16,626 bases of DNA from Caryophanales bacterium UBA6356 (GCA_002440125.1 DJRQ01000041.1:1-16626); one strand, 5' to 3'. Positions 7,802-15,740 are shown, numbered from the stretch's first letter. The notes: generated from the letters alone by a model not told the origin. Numbers and translations: made by a program.

Positions 7802-9325
7802 TTACCACGCTGAGGTGTCCCAGCCCTCCGTCTTGATCTTGTTTTGAATAGTGGATTTAATGGAGTTTCCAAGCGCAATCGCCGCGTTTTCAACTGTTTT
7901 GGCTCCGTTTTCGACATCTTCCATGTTCTTGATATAGGTCGTGTTATAGGCATAGCCTAAAACTTCCCACGAACAGAAAGCGCCCCATGCGACTTTTTCG
8001 CCGCTCGCAAGTTTCTTAACGTCTTCCTGATAAGCGTCATTAAGGCCCTTAAGATGCGGCGCAAGTTCGTAGTTCTCATCCGGATTTAAAGGCATGCCGC
8101 CCTTAAGATCCCCGATAAGACGGTTATTTTGCGCCGGAGCGGTAAGATACATCAAAAGATCAACGCAGCCTTCGGTCGTTCCTTTCTTTTCCGCGCTATT
8201 GGTGACAAACCAGTTGGTCGCTAAACCAGCGCTTCCGCGAACCGTTGGCATAGCAACATCCTTATAGCTTTCGGCAGTAAGATCGGGATAGGGGATGATT
8301 TCCCATTCGAAATCCATATTTTTCTCATTGGCAACAATGGAGCGCATTTGCTTTCCCGTCGCTTCAAGGAACATGAGGTTTCCGAGCTTAAAATTCGAGA
8401 CGGCGTCAAAGGATTTGCTGGCCTTTCGCTTCCCGAGCTCCGCGCAAATCTTCAAGTAGTCGTAGTATTTGTTTCCTTCGAAGGTAGGGTTATCGCCCGA
8501 GATATTTTGATCTGGCGTCCAAAGGTCCTTCTTATAAAGGCGGGCGAGCTCTTCGGTATCGATTTTGCCATTTTCGCGAATCGTATCGCCCTCTTTCATA
8601 AGATCCGAGAACATATTCGATTCGAGAGCGATGTTATACCACATATAGGTCGTGCTATAGGCTTCGGTTCCGTTTTTGCCATTCTTTGAGGCATAGGACT
8701 CATAGACGTCGCATGCTTTAAGGAAGTCGGCAAAACTCTTGGGCGAAGAGGAAATGCCTGCCGCTTTAAGCATGGATTTATTGACCATGATGCCAACGGG
8801 GATGCGTTCGAGGCAAATGCTATAGTAATCGCCGTCGGATGCTTGGACGGTTGCAAGTTCGGCGGGGTTATAAAGATCGCTCCACTTCTCATTGCCTTCG
8901 ACATAAGGATTTGGCGAAGCGAGGTAGCTTGTCATGTTGACGTAGTAATCTTTGCCGAGGTCGCTATTGATGACGGTCCCCGATTGATAGGTGATGTCGG
9001 GTGCGGTCTTGCCATCGAGTTGCGGAACGAGAATCGTGCGATCGCCATGGCTCGAAGTCGAAAGGATTTTAACCTCGTATTCCGGATTTTCCTTCTCCCA
9101 TTCCTCGCATAGTTTCTCAAGCGTGTTGTAAGGATAAGGGTTAAGGGCGCTTTGGGTCATCGACTTCGTGGTGTTGAAATCGCCAACGTCGCCTCCGCCG
9201 TCGATAATGATGGTCTTTTTGGATCCGTTATATCCACTTCCGCCATTCGAAGAAGGGTCGTCTCCTCCTTGGCAAGCCGTGAGGATGAGAGGAAGAAGAA
9301 TGAAGAGAGCGTGTTTCTTGTTCAT
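7802..9325 (-). CDS. Sugar ABC transporter substrate-binding lipoprotein
   Basis: This 507-residue extracellular solute-binding protein (family 1, CUT1 type) captures the oligosaccharide and delivers it to the two permeases. The signal peptide ends in lipobox LTAC with the lipidated Cys at residue 18, followed by a Gly/Ser/Asn-rich linker to about residue 35. Typical family features are the LEKLCEEWEKENPEYEV segment near the start, DITYQSG, VGIMVNKSMLKAAGI and the C-terminal region WGAFCSWEVLGY. The segment between linker and first domain (about 37-66) is somewhat longer than usual. AAAGGAGA lies 7 nt before the ATG. The 34-nt gap to the phosphorylase gene is the largest in the operon, and I see no promoter or terminator in it. 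Confidence 0.93.
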   Translation of the reverse strand: MNKKHALFILLPLILTACQGGDDPSSNGGSGYNGSKKTIIIDGGGDVGDFNTTKSMTQSALNPYPYNTLEKLCEEWEKENPEYEVKILSTSSHGDRTILVPQLDGKTAPDITYQSGTVINSDLGKDYYVNMTSYLASPNPYVEGNEKWSDLYNPAELATVQASDGDYYSICLERIPVGIMVNKSMLKAAGISSSPKSFADFLKACDVYESYASKNGKNGTEAYSTTYMWYNIALESNMFSDLMKEGDTIRENGKIDTEELARLYKKDLWTPDQNISGDNPTFEGNKYYDYLKICAELGKRKASKSFDAVSNFKLGNLMFLEATGKQMRSIVANEKNMDFEWEIIPYPDLTAESYKDVAMPTVRGSAGLATNWFVTNSAEKKGTTEGCVDLLMYLTAPAQNNRLIGDLKGGMPLNPDENYELAPHLKGLNDAYQEDVKKLASGEKVAWGAFCSWEVLGYAYNTTYIKNMEDVENGAKTVENAAIALGNSIKSTIQNKIKTEGWDTSAW

Positions 9326-9359
9326 GGTGTTATCTCCTTTTTTCTTTTAAAACTCTTAT

Positions 9360-11573
9360 TTATATAAATGGTAAGAAGGCCTTTTTTCCTTCTGCCACCA
9401 ATCCTTTGGAATCTCGGTAATGGAAAGGGCGATCGCCTTGGAGCAAGACACCCGTTTCGTCATAGTGAATCTGAATCGTCGATCCTTGATAGTGGAAGCG
9501 CATATCGAAGGATTTTATTTTGTCGTAGTGATGAGGGCTAATGACGAGCCCGTCTTCAGAGACGTGAATTCCTGCAAGCCCTCGGAAGAAAACGAGATGG
9601 GACCCCGCTAAGCACCCCGCGTGAATCCCTTCTTTCGTGCCCGGCTGAACGTCTGCGATATCGACTTTTAGGAGTGAAAGAAGATTCTCTTCGAAGGTTT
9701 TGATATCCCCATTTTCGAGTGCCGCAAGGGCGTGAACTGGATAGGTAAGCGAAGAGCTGGCTTCGCATTTCTCAAGATAGTAATGGTAATTCTCTTCGTA
9801 ATGCTCCGTTAAGCCAACGTCGACCATCGTATAAAGAAGTAAGACATCCGGCTGCTTGATCGTTTGAGAGAGATGATAGAGGCCCGATTGCTTCATTTGG
9901 AAGCCGGGCGTCCCTTTGCCCTCAAGCACCAGGTTCTTCTCAAGCGATAGATAACCCTTGAATTGTGGCAATATCCCTTTTTCGAACGCAGGAAAATAGA
10001 GATCCTCCGCAAGTTTCTCGATCGCTTCTTCGCCTTCTATCGGATAAGAGAAGAGAGAGGAAAGCCTTAAGAATTCTTTAGCGATATGGGATACGAGCAT
10101 ATTCGTATAGGCGTCATCGTCCACATAATCATGGTGCTCATCGGTTCCCGTGACCGAAAGCAAATGAAGCTTTCCTTCTTGGCGGACCGAACGCGAGCTA
10201 AAGTAAAGAAGCACTTCGTTCATGAGTTTTAAACCATCGCGCTTCAAAAACATTTCGTCTTTGGTGTGACGATAATAATTGAGCACACCATAGGCGACAT
10301 CCGCGTTGATATGGATTTGAAGGAAGGGATGACGGGCATAAATCCAAACTTGCTCATCGCCCTTAACTGAAGAGCAAAAAGCGAATTTCGCCCCTTCCAT
10401 GCCTTCTTTTCGAGCGTTTTGACGCGCATACGGAAGCGAACGAACGCGATAACCCAAAAGCGATTTCGATTCTTTCGGGAAATGCATAAGGAAGAATGGG
10501 AACTGATAGATTTCCGCATCCCACCACACGAATTGGTTGTATTTTTCGCTTGTGAGATTCTTGGCGCTTAGGGAATGAACGTTTTCGAAGCGGTCGAAGC
10601 CGATAAGCGTTTGATAGGAAGCGTAACGGACAAGCGAATCGAGTTCGTCATCGCCTTCGACCTTAATATCAACTTCCTTAAAAACCGTTTGGTACGCCCT
10701 GAAGGAATTATCTTTCGCCTCTTGATAATTCGATGTACTAAGGAGCGCGTAAGATTGGTTAAAGGGATCTGTGACATCGCGATTAAAGTAGAAAGCGACG
10801 AGCTTTCGAATCCCCCCTTTTTTCTTATCGAGGCGATACCGCTCCCCATAAAAAGAATCGAGATCTTCCGTTCCTAAGAAGGAGAATCCTGCGATTTCAT
10901 TTTTGAATCCAAGAAAACCCTGCATGCTATATTTTGGGCCAAAGATCTCGTCTAAAAATGTCATGCCTCGGTCACGAAGAACATCCCGCACTTCCGCTTT
11001 CCTTTGGCCATTGGTCTTGATAAGAAGATCCATCCCGCTTTTCACATCGATAGGAAGATCGTGATTAAGCTTCTCGATGGAGAGTTCTTGAAAAAAGAGG
11101 TGGTTATTTGCAAAAGAGGCGCACTTATAGAAGGAGAAAGACGTTTGATGCCCTTCTTCATCCTGAACAACCATCGTCCGAATAAGAGAGCCATCCGAAA
11201 AATCGAAATGGCGATCATAGGAAAGAATCTCGTATTCCCAAGGCAAAAAGACTTTGCCATCGATATAAATCCTAAAGGCCTGAATATCCCCAATGTTGAC
11301 GCAGGAGTCTTCTTTTTCAAAATGTTTTCGCTTCTCTTGGTCGAAATAGAAGCGCTTCATGTAGGAATTGGTGCTTAAAGTGGCCGGAATTTCCGTGATT
11401 TCGTCGAAAAGACCACGGACGTAGGTTCCTTGTATGAAATCCTCGCCGAATTCCTCGAAGGATCCGCGGATGCCAAAATAGCCATTCCCGATTCCGAAAA
11501 TCGAAGCGGCTTTCGCCTCGTCCGAAATCGAATAGGAGGTTTCGAAAAGTGTCCCATGTTTTGCTTCAATCAT
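9360..11573 (-). CDS. Glycoside hydrolase family 65 disaccharide phosphorylase
   Basis: GH65 enzymes split alpha-glucosides such as maltose, trehalose, kojibiose or nigerose with phosphate and inversion, releasing beta-glucose 1-phosphate. At 737 residues this is near the usual length. The N-terminal beta domain begins with the family-like SIFGIGNGYFGIRG (24-37). The (alpha/alpha)6 barrel carries FVWWDAEIYQFPF (348-360). The catalytic acid is Glu479 in VTGTDEHHDYV, followed by DDDAYTN (485-491). KQPDV (573-577) and TKEGIHAGCLAGSH (646-659) correspond to the phosphate-site region. There is no signal peptide, so it acts in the cytosol on imported sugar. The start (GGAGG 7 nt upstream) overlaps the esterase stop in ATGA. 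The downstream beta-PGM gene supports phosphorolysis rather than hydrolysis. Which linkage it cuts cannot be decided from motifs alone. Confidence 0.92.
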   Translation of the reverse strand: MIEAKHGTLFETSYSISDEAKAASIFGIGNGYFGIRGSFEEFGEDFIQGTYVRGLFDEITEIPATLSTNSYMKRFYFDQEKRKHFEKEDSCVNIGDIQAFRIYIDGKVFLPWEYEILSYDRHFDFSDGSLIRTMVVQDEEGHQTSFSFYKCASFANNHLFFQELSIEKLNHDLPIDVKSGMDLLIKTNGQRKAEVRDVLRDRGMTFLDEIFGPKYSMQGFLGFKNEIAGFSFLGTEDLDSFYGERYRLDKKKGGIRKLVAFYFNRDVTDPFNQSYALLSTSNYQEAKDNSFRAYQTVFKEVDIKVEGDDELDSLVRYASYQTLIGFDRFENVHSLSAKNLTSEKYNQFVWWDAEIYQFPFFLMHFPKESKSLLGYRVRSLPYARQNARKEGMEGAKFAFCSSVKGDEQVWIYARHPFLQIHINADVAYGVLNYYRHTKDEMFLKRDGLKLMNEVLLYFSSRSVRQEGKLHLLSVTGTDEHHDYVDDDAYTNMLVSHIAKEFLRLSSLFSYPIEGEEAIEKLAEDLYFPAFEKGILPQFKGYLSLEKNLVLEGKGTPGFQMKQSGLYHLSQTIKQPDVLLLYTMVDVGLTEHYEENYHYYLEKCEASSSLTYPVHALAALENGDIKTFEENLLSLLKVDIADVQPGTKEGIHAGCLAGSHLVFFRGLAGIHVSEDGLVISPHHYDKIKSFDMRFHYQGSTIQIHYDETGVLLQGDRPFHYRDSKGLVAEGKKAFLPFI

Positions 11574-12739
11574 CGATAATCCTCCGCGAGTAAAGTCAAA
11601 ATGTTACTAACGTAGCCACGCACCATGAAATCATTGGGGTGATTGATGTTATTCGCATATAAGTCGAAGGAGCGCTTGCGGGAAAGCAGATTCTTGGAAT
11701 AGGTCGTCATATCCATAAGCGAGACGCCTTCATAGTTCGAAAGCATTTCCTTAAGCGGCTCAAGGTATGTGTCTTGGATGTTATTTTGAAGCGAGTCCGG
11801 ATTCGCAAGAATCGTTGCTACAACAACGACTTCCGCACCTTGGTTATGGGCTTGTATCAAATTAAGCATCGTCTCGATGTGACTCACGTAAATATCGGGA
11901 CGCACATTCCACGATCCGTCGTTCATTCCAAAGCCTAAGAAAACAAGATCGGGATCATAGTAATTCACAAGAGAGGCCACATTAGTCTCGCCCCAATCGG
12001 AGAGCATGCCGCCTTTGGAACTATTGAACATCTCGATATCTTGATAGCCGTAAAGGTCTTTGAGTTGTTCCGTTGCGGCCGTAGGAAAGTCGTCGAGATA
12101 AGGAGGAATTCCAAGCTTTCCGGAACTGTTGCAGCCCGTCATGATGGAATCGCCGTAAAAGCCGATCCGTAAGGGTTCCTTATTCTTCAATTTCGAAATG
12201 GCGTTAGGAAGCAAATTTCCTTGATAGATAGGCTTCTCCTTATCCCATTTTTCCTTATGGGCATAGGTGACATTCACCGTGAGCATCGTTAAACCTGGCC
12301 CTTCTGTAAACGGAACCACCCCTTCTTTTGCCGCCATCGTGCCAATGGAATTTGGCAAATTTTCGCCCCGAAGATTCTCTTCCGAGAGATAAGGAAGGGT
12401 CGATGAAGCCGTTCTAACAAGACGCCGTCCCTCAATCTCAAATTCGGAGGAAGCATATTCCTTTTCGAGCGAATAATCTTTTACGGAGATGATTTCGGTA
12501 GGCTCATAAAGGAGATTCCCGGAAATCTTTCCATTTTCTTCGACAAGCATCACGACTTCGTTATAGACGACCTCGCCCGAAAGGAAGTCCTGATATTTTT
12601 CTTTATCGCCATATCGATACATGAGTGGGTCTTCACTTGAAACAGCGTCGTTCGAACTATCTGAGGGGGTTGTCGTTATAGAGGCGCAGGCCTCAAGCCC
12701 AAAAGCGATTGTCGATAAAAGGCAGACTTTCAATTTCAT
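11570..12739 (-). CDS. SGNH/GDSL-family esterase lipoprotein
   Basis: Probably a surface-tethered carbohydrate esterase that removes acyl groups (for example acetyl) from a glycan before uptake; the activity is inference from the family and context. A signal peptide ends in LEAC with Cys18 as the likely lipidation site (Glu at -2 is atypical). An N-terminal beta-rich domain (about 40-185) precedes the SGNH domain. Blocks seen are GDSI with nucleophile Ser198, GG (243-244), GMND with Asn273, and His367 in INHPND. The residue three before His, usually Asp, is Asn364, so the enzyme may work as a Ser-His dyad. AAAGGAGG lies 7 nt before the start, which overlaps the preceding stop in ATGA. The next gene also overlaps by 4 nt. 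Confidence 0.88.
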   Translation of the reverse strand: MKLKVCLLSTIAFGLEACASITTTPSDSSNDAVSSEDPLMYRYGDKEKYQDFLSGEVVYNEVVMLVEENGKISGNLLYEPTEIISVKDYSLEKEYASSEFEIEGRRLVRTASSTLPYLSEENLRGENLPNSIGTMAAKEGVVPFTEGPGLTMLTVNVTYAHKEKWDKEKPIYQGNLLPNAISKLKNKEPLRIGFYGDSIMTGCNSSGKLGIPPYLDDFPTAATEQLKDLYGYQDIEMFNSSKGGMLSDWGETNVASLVNYYDPDLVFLGFGMNDGSWNVRPDIYVSHIETMLNLIQAHNQGAEVVVVATILANPDSLQNNIQDTYLEPLKEMLSNYEGVSLMDMTTYSKNLLSRKRSFDLYANNINHPNDFMVRGYVSNILTLLAEDYR

Positions 12740-13584
12740 TGGTATTCCTCCTTTAGAATCGAAAAACGGTTAATACGTAATTTTCCATCGAATTCTCCAG
12801 TCGCTTCGAAACCGAAATTTAAGGAAAGAACTCCCAAATCGTCCACTTTCGTGCAAGGGAGAAAGCCTCGTCTTTTGGCTTCTTTATAGGCCTCGAGAAG
12901 AAAAGGAAGAAGGTCGAGTTTGAAATGGAGGTTATCGCCAGGAAGGAAGGGCGATTTGAGATAACTGTTTGGATCGACCGCGTAAATGAGTTTCTTCGTC
13001 GCATCGTCTTTTCCGAGATCTTGGTTGATCCAACCGCGAGGTTTGAGATAACGGGGGTAATCGATTAATGGCACGCCAAGCCAGTAAAAATCATGATAGC
13101 CTTTGCTTTCAGGATTCGTGTCGCCGATCGCCAGATAAAGCGAGACTTGAAGCGTATGAAGATCGTTTCTTTCCTCTCCCATGTGGCTTTCGAAGGAAAG
13201 GAAGGAAAGGTCAAAATCCAAGAGGAGTTTGCTTAGATTTTTGATATTCTCACGCTCGTAGCTTTGCTCGATAAGAAGATGAGGCCAGCCCTCTCCATCT
13301 AGGCGAGGATGGAGGTATTCGTCTTTTGTCACAATCGCCAAAGTTAGTCTTCCATCTTCATCCCGTTCGACGCGCTTATGGGCGTTAAAGATGACGTAAG
13401 ATTTTTCTTTTTCGATAACGGAACGAGAAGCGAATAAAGAATCGCGGGTGCACCATTCGCAAATCCGCCATTCCGGTTCCTTTTTGTAGAAAGGCATTAA
13501 GAATTCGACCCCTTCTTTATCCTCTTTCCTTCGAACGACTCGGAATCCTTCAAGGAAAGGGGCGTCACGCAGAAGTTCATTCAT
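12736..13584 (-). CDS. Cytosolic member of the unrecognised four-paralog family (paralog 3, divergent)
   Basis: No signal peptide or membrane helix is visible, so this 282-residue protein should stay in the cytosol. I do not recognise the family. It keeps the landmarks of its neighbours in weakened form: DAPFLEGF (7-14), WRICEWCTRDSLF (39-51), WPHLLIEQSY (100-109), FYWLGVPLIDYPR (166-178), KKLIYAV (197-203) and NFGFEATGEF (256-265). The HAAQF motif of the other three is replaced by HTLQV (143-147), and YDNR by IDYPR, so any shared active site may be altered here. GGAGG lies 9 nt before the start. The gene overlaps the preceding one by 8 nt and the following esterase gene by 4 nt. It could bind or process the imported sugar. 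Confidence 0.83.
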   Translation of the reverse strand: MNELLRDAPFLEGFRVVRRKEDKEGVEFLMPFYKKEPEWRICEWCTRDSLFASRSVIEKEKSYVIFNAHKRVERDEDGRLTLAIVTKDEYLHPRLDGEGWPHLLIEQSYERENIKNLSKLLLDFDLSFLSFESHMGEERNDLHTLQVSLYLAIGDTNPESKGYHDFYWLGVPLIDYPRYLKPRGWINQDLGKDDATKKLIYAVDPNSYLKSPFLPGDNLHFKLDLLPFLLEAYKEAKRRGFLPCTKVDDLGVLSLNFGFEATGEFDGKLRINRFSILKEEYQ

Positions 13585-14488
13585 CGCTGATGGCCTCCAA
13601 GCGAAGGCTCTTGATGGTGCTTGCGACTTGGAAAGAGCCTGGAAGTTCCCAGCCGATGTTCATATAGGTTATATAGACGTTCTTCTCGCTTTTAAAAATG
13701 CCGTTTCGGACTGCGTATCGAACGCTTTTCTTGATGTGAGGGAAAAGATCGTAACAAATCTCATAGGACTGTTTTTCACCGATTCTAAGCCCATCCTTCG
13801 GAAGATATTCACCCGATGACAGCGTATAGATTAACGCATTCGTCGCTCCTTGGAAGCCTTGGTCAAAAGTCTTGCTCGCCGGAGTCATCGCATATCGATT
13901 ATCATAAATCGGGATACCGATCCAAATGTAGCGACCTGATAAAGAATTTTCTTCGGCTTCCCCTTCGGCGCACTCTTTGACTACAACATACCAAAGAAAC
14001 TGCGCGGCGTGAATCTTTGGATCGTAATGTGATTCGTCTTCATTTACGACTTTTTCGATTGAGAAGTTGAGTCTCGCCATAAGAGCGAGCGTCTTTCGGA
14101 ATTTAAGAGGATGATGGAAATCTTGTTCAAGTAAGAAGTGCGACCAAGGATCGGAGGGGGAAGTGCGACCATGACCATACTTTTTCATATATTCTTTCCC
14201 TGAATCGAGCTCGAAATGAAATGAACCTTCTTTTATGTCAATCAAGCAACGGCGGCTTTCGTTGGAATATTCGTAGACGCCGTTTTCCTCGTGAAATATG
14301 GCATCTTTGAAATCGAAAGGCGTCCACCACTGCGACATAATCCAAACCTTTCTCGAAGGAAGGATTGAATTTCCTCCATAACCGAGATAATGGAAATTAA
14401 CGCGCTGATCGGTCACGGGCGAAGGACCCTGAAGGAAGAAACCGCTTTTGAAATAGGGATCAACGATAATATCAAAACGAGAGCTCAT
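13577..14488 (-). CDS. Cytosolic member of the unrecognised four-paralog family (paralog 2)
   Basis: This 303-residue protein of unknown function has no signal peptide (it begins MSSRFDIIVDPYFKSGF), yet is clearly related over its full length to the lipoprotein encoded just upstream. Shared landmarks are QWWTPFDF (53-60), NESR (76-79), KEY (98-100), WSHFLLEQDF (115-124), HAAQF (160-164), YIWIGIPIYDNR (187-198), GATNALIY (214-221) and NIGWELPGSF (277-286). Conserved polar residues in these blocks (His, Glu-Gln, His/Gln, Asp-Asn-Arg) would suit a sugar-binding or catalytic site, which is inference. The start overlaps the preceding stop in ATGA and has GGTGGAGG 10 nt upstream. Cytosolic and lipidated copies of the same fold in one operon are unusual for a simple binding module and more typical of enzymes acting both before and after uptake. 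Confidence 0.85.
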   Translation of the reverse strand: MSSRFDIIVDPYFKSGFFLQGPSPVTDQRVNFHYLGYGGNSILPSRKVWIMSQWWTPFDFKDAIFHEENGVYEYSNESRRCLIDIKEGSFHFELDSGKEYMKKYGHGRTSPSDPWSHFLLEQDFHHPLKFRKTLALMARLNFSIEKVVNEDESHYDPKIHAAQFLWYVVVKECAEGEAEENSLSGRYIWIGIPIYDNRYAMTPASKTFDQGFQGATNALIYTLSSGEYLPKDGLRIGEKQSYEICYDLFPHIKKSVRYAVRNGIFKSEKNVYITYMNIGWELPGSFQVASTIKSLRLEAISDE

Positions 14489-15519
14489 AGGTAATGTGCC
14501 TCCACCGAAAGACCAGAGAAACGACTGTCGACCTTAAAAGAGCCGGGAAGTTCCCATCCGAAATTGAGGTAATCAACAACTAGATCCTCCATCTTCCAAT
14601 CTTTATAGGGCATGCCAATGGCGCTATCCGTAGCTCCGAACAGAAAGGCATCAACCATGTATGGAAGGACATCCACGTTGAGTGCATACTCTTTGCCAAT
14701 AACAGGTAACTTATCTTCGAGGAAACTCTTGCGCCCCATCTTATAAATGAGGGTATTGGTCGCACCGACAAACCCCGAGTCGATACTATATTCGTCGCTA
14801 TAGCCGCTGCCTCTATTGTCATAGAAGGGTAGGCCGAACCAAAAGAATTTGTTTTCTTTGACGTTTCGAACCGTGAAGTAAAGAACGAATTGGGCGGCAT
14901 GAATCGAAGGAGAATAGTTTTCTTCGTCTTCGTTACTGACCTCGTAGATCCCGAAATTCAATTTCAAATAGAGCTTTTCGAGAGAGGAGAGCGGTACCGC
15001 TTTAGGGAAATTTTGTTCAATTAGGAAATGCGACCAATTCTGGCTGCCTTTCGTCCGGCTCCCACCAAAAAGTTCGAGATACTCTTTATAGGAATCAAGA
15101 CACATTTCCATCTCGCCTTTCTCCGTATCAACGCCTAAGAAGCGCGATTCATTCTCGTAAATGTGTCTCCCATCCTTATAGGTGTAAGTGGCATTTTTGA
15201 AATCAAATGGCGTCCACCACTGTGCCATCTTCCAGCTTGCTTCATTCGCCTTCCCATCATAGTCTAGATGCCTCACGACAAGGCTCCCATCCAAGGTGGT
15301 CGTGGATTTGAGATCGAAACCGTTTTCGTAGAAAGGATCCGCCAAAAGCTCTTGAACCCTATCATCTTGGGATGAGGAACTGCCAAAAAGGGACGAATCG
15401 TTTTGGCTCGAAAATGCGCTAGACCCACCTTCCGTTTTAGAAGAGTCTAGATGAGACGAATTATTGCAGGACGATAGAAGCAAAATGCACGCGGCAACTA
15501 GCGCAAGCGGTTTTATCAT
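14485..15519 (-). CDS. Lipoprotein of the unrecognised four-paralog family (paralog 1, first gene of operon)
   Basis: I do not recognise this 344-residue family. The signal peptide ends in lipobox LSSC (Cys18). A Ser-rich linker (20-52) then separates a globular domain of about 290 residues from the membrane. Landmarks are DPFYENGF (61-68), QWWTPFDF (100-107), NESR (123-126), WSHFLIEQNF (162-171), HAAQF (207-211), FFWFGLPFYDNR (225-236), GATNTLIY (252-259) and NFGWELPGSF (319-328). It is closest to the cytosolic protein encoded next, so the pair probably arose by duplication. AGGAGG lies 6 nt before the ATG, the best ribosome binding site in the operon. As first gene it is expected to be well expressed. 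A beta-sandwich glycan-binding protein or a new glycan-cleaving enzyme are the two likeliest roles. Confidence 0.86.
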   Translation of the reverse strand: MIKPLALVAACILLLSSCNNSSHLDSSKTEGGSSAFSSQNDSSLFGSSSSQDDRVQELLADPFYENGFDLKSTTTLDGSLVVRHLDYDGKANEASWKMAQWWTPFDFKNATYTYKDGRHIYENESRFLGVDTEKGEMEMCLDSYKEYLELFGGSRTKGSQNWSHFLIEQNFPKAVPLSSLEKLYLKLNFGIYEVSNEDEENYSPSIHAAQFVLYFTVRNVKENKFFWFGLPFYDNRGSGYSDEYSIDSGFVGATNTLIYKMGRKSFLEDKLPVIGKEYALNVDVLPYMVDAFLFGATDSAIGMPYKDWKMEDLVVDYLNFGWELPGSFKVDSRFSGLSVEAHYL

Positions 15520-15542
15520 AGGCTCCCTCCTAATGCGAAGTT

Positions 15543-15573
15543 ATTGTAATATGGGAAGCGCTTTCATTTCCAA
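15543..15573 (-). promoter_or_regulatory. Operon promoter with embedded cre-like CcpA box
   Basis: Reading leftward, TTGGAA (15573-15568) and TACAAT (15548-15543) are -35- and -10-like hexamers with a long 19-nt spacer. The spacer contains ATGAAAGCGCTTCCC (15567-15553), which matches the cre consensus WTGNAANCGNWNNCA except at the last base. Transcription would start near 15536, giving a leader of about 17 nt holding AGGAGG. A cre box between the hexamers would let CcpA block RNA polymerase when glucose is plentiful. The surface-protein promoter has the same arrangement. Confidence 0.55.
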
Positions 15574-15590
15574 AATGGCACCTTCTTTGC

Positions 15591-15699
15591 CCAACAATCG
15601 CCTAAAAATATAACTTTAATCGCAATCAATCATAATTGAGCGTTGTTTTGCCAATATCGCTTTCCTTTATTCACTTTTTGCGCTCATTGACTTTCGATT
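15591..15699 (-). promoter_or_regulatory. Operator-like blocks shared with the surface-protein promoter
   Basis: CCAACAATC (15591-15599), CAATCAATCATAATTGA (15623-15639) and GCGCTCATT-N5-TCGATT (15680-15699) repeat blocks at 2914-3022 with the same order and spacing (32 and 57 bp). The third block lies just upstream of the divergent regulator promoter, so a protein bound here could also control the regulator gene itself. Likely binder: the adjacent DeoR-family protein (inference from adjacency). Confidence 0.6.
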
Positions 15700-15725
15700 G
15701 CGCTTTTCTTTAAACTGTCATTCCA

Positions 15726-15734
15726 TGTTATGAT
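15726..15734 (+). promoter_or_regulatory. Extended -10 promoter of the regulator gene
   Basis: TGTTATGAT is an extended -10 element (TGN plus TATGAT at 15729-15734). No good -35 is present at 16-18 nt, which extended -10 promoters tolerate. Transcription would begin about 7 nt downstream, at or next to the ATG at 15741, implying a leaderless mRNA. An alternative, TTGACT (15687-15692) with TAAACT (15711-15716), would give only a very short leader, also lacking a ribosome binding site. Confidence 0.5.
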
Positions 15735-15740
15735 ATGGTC

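Noticed and set aside
9326..9359. Internal promoter or terminator in the 34-nt gap before the binding-protein gene
   Set aside because: I found neither a hairpin with a T tract nor a paired -35/-10; only the ribosome binding site is evident.
15591..15699. CRISPR-like or tandem repeat array from the recurring CAATC words
   Set aside because: The words are short, unequal and few, with no repeat-spacer pattern. They fit operator sites better.
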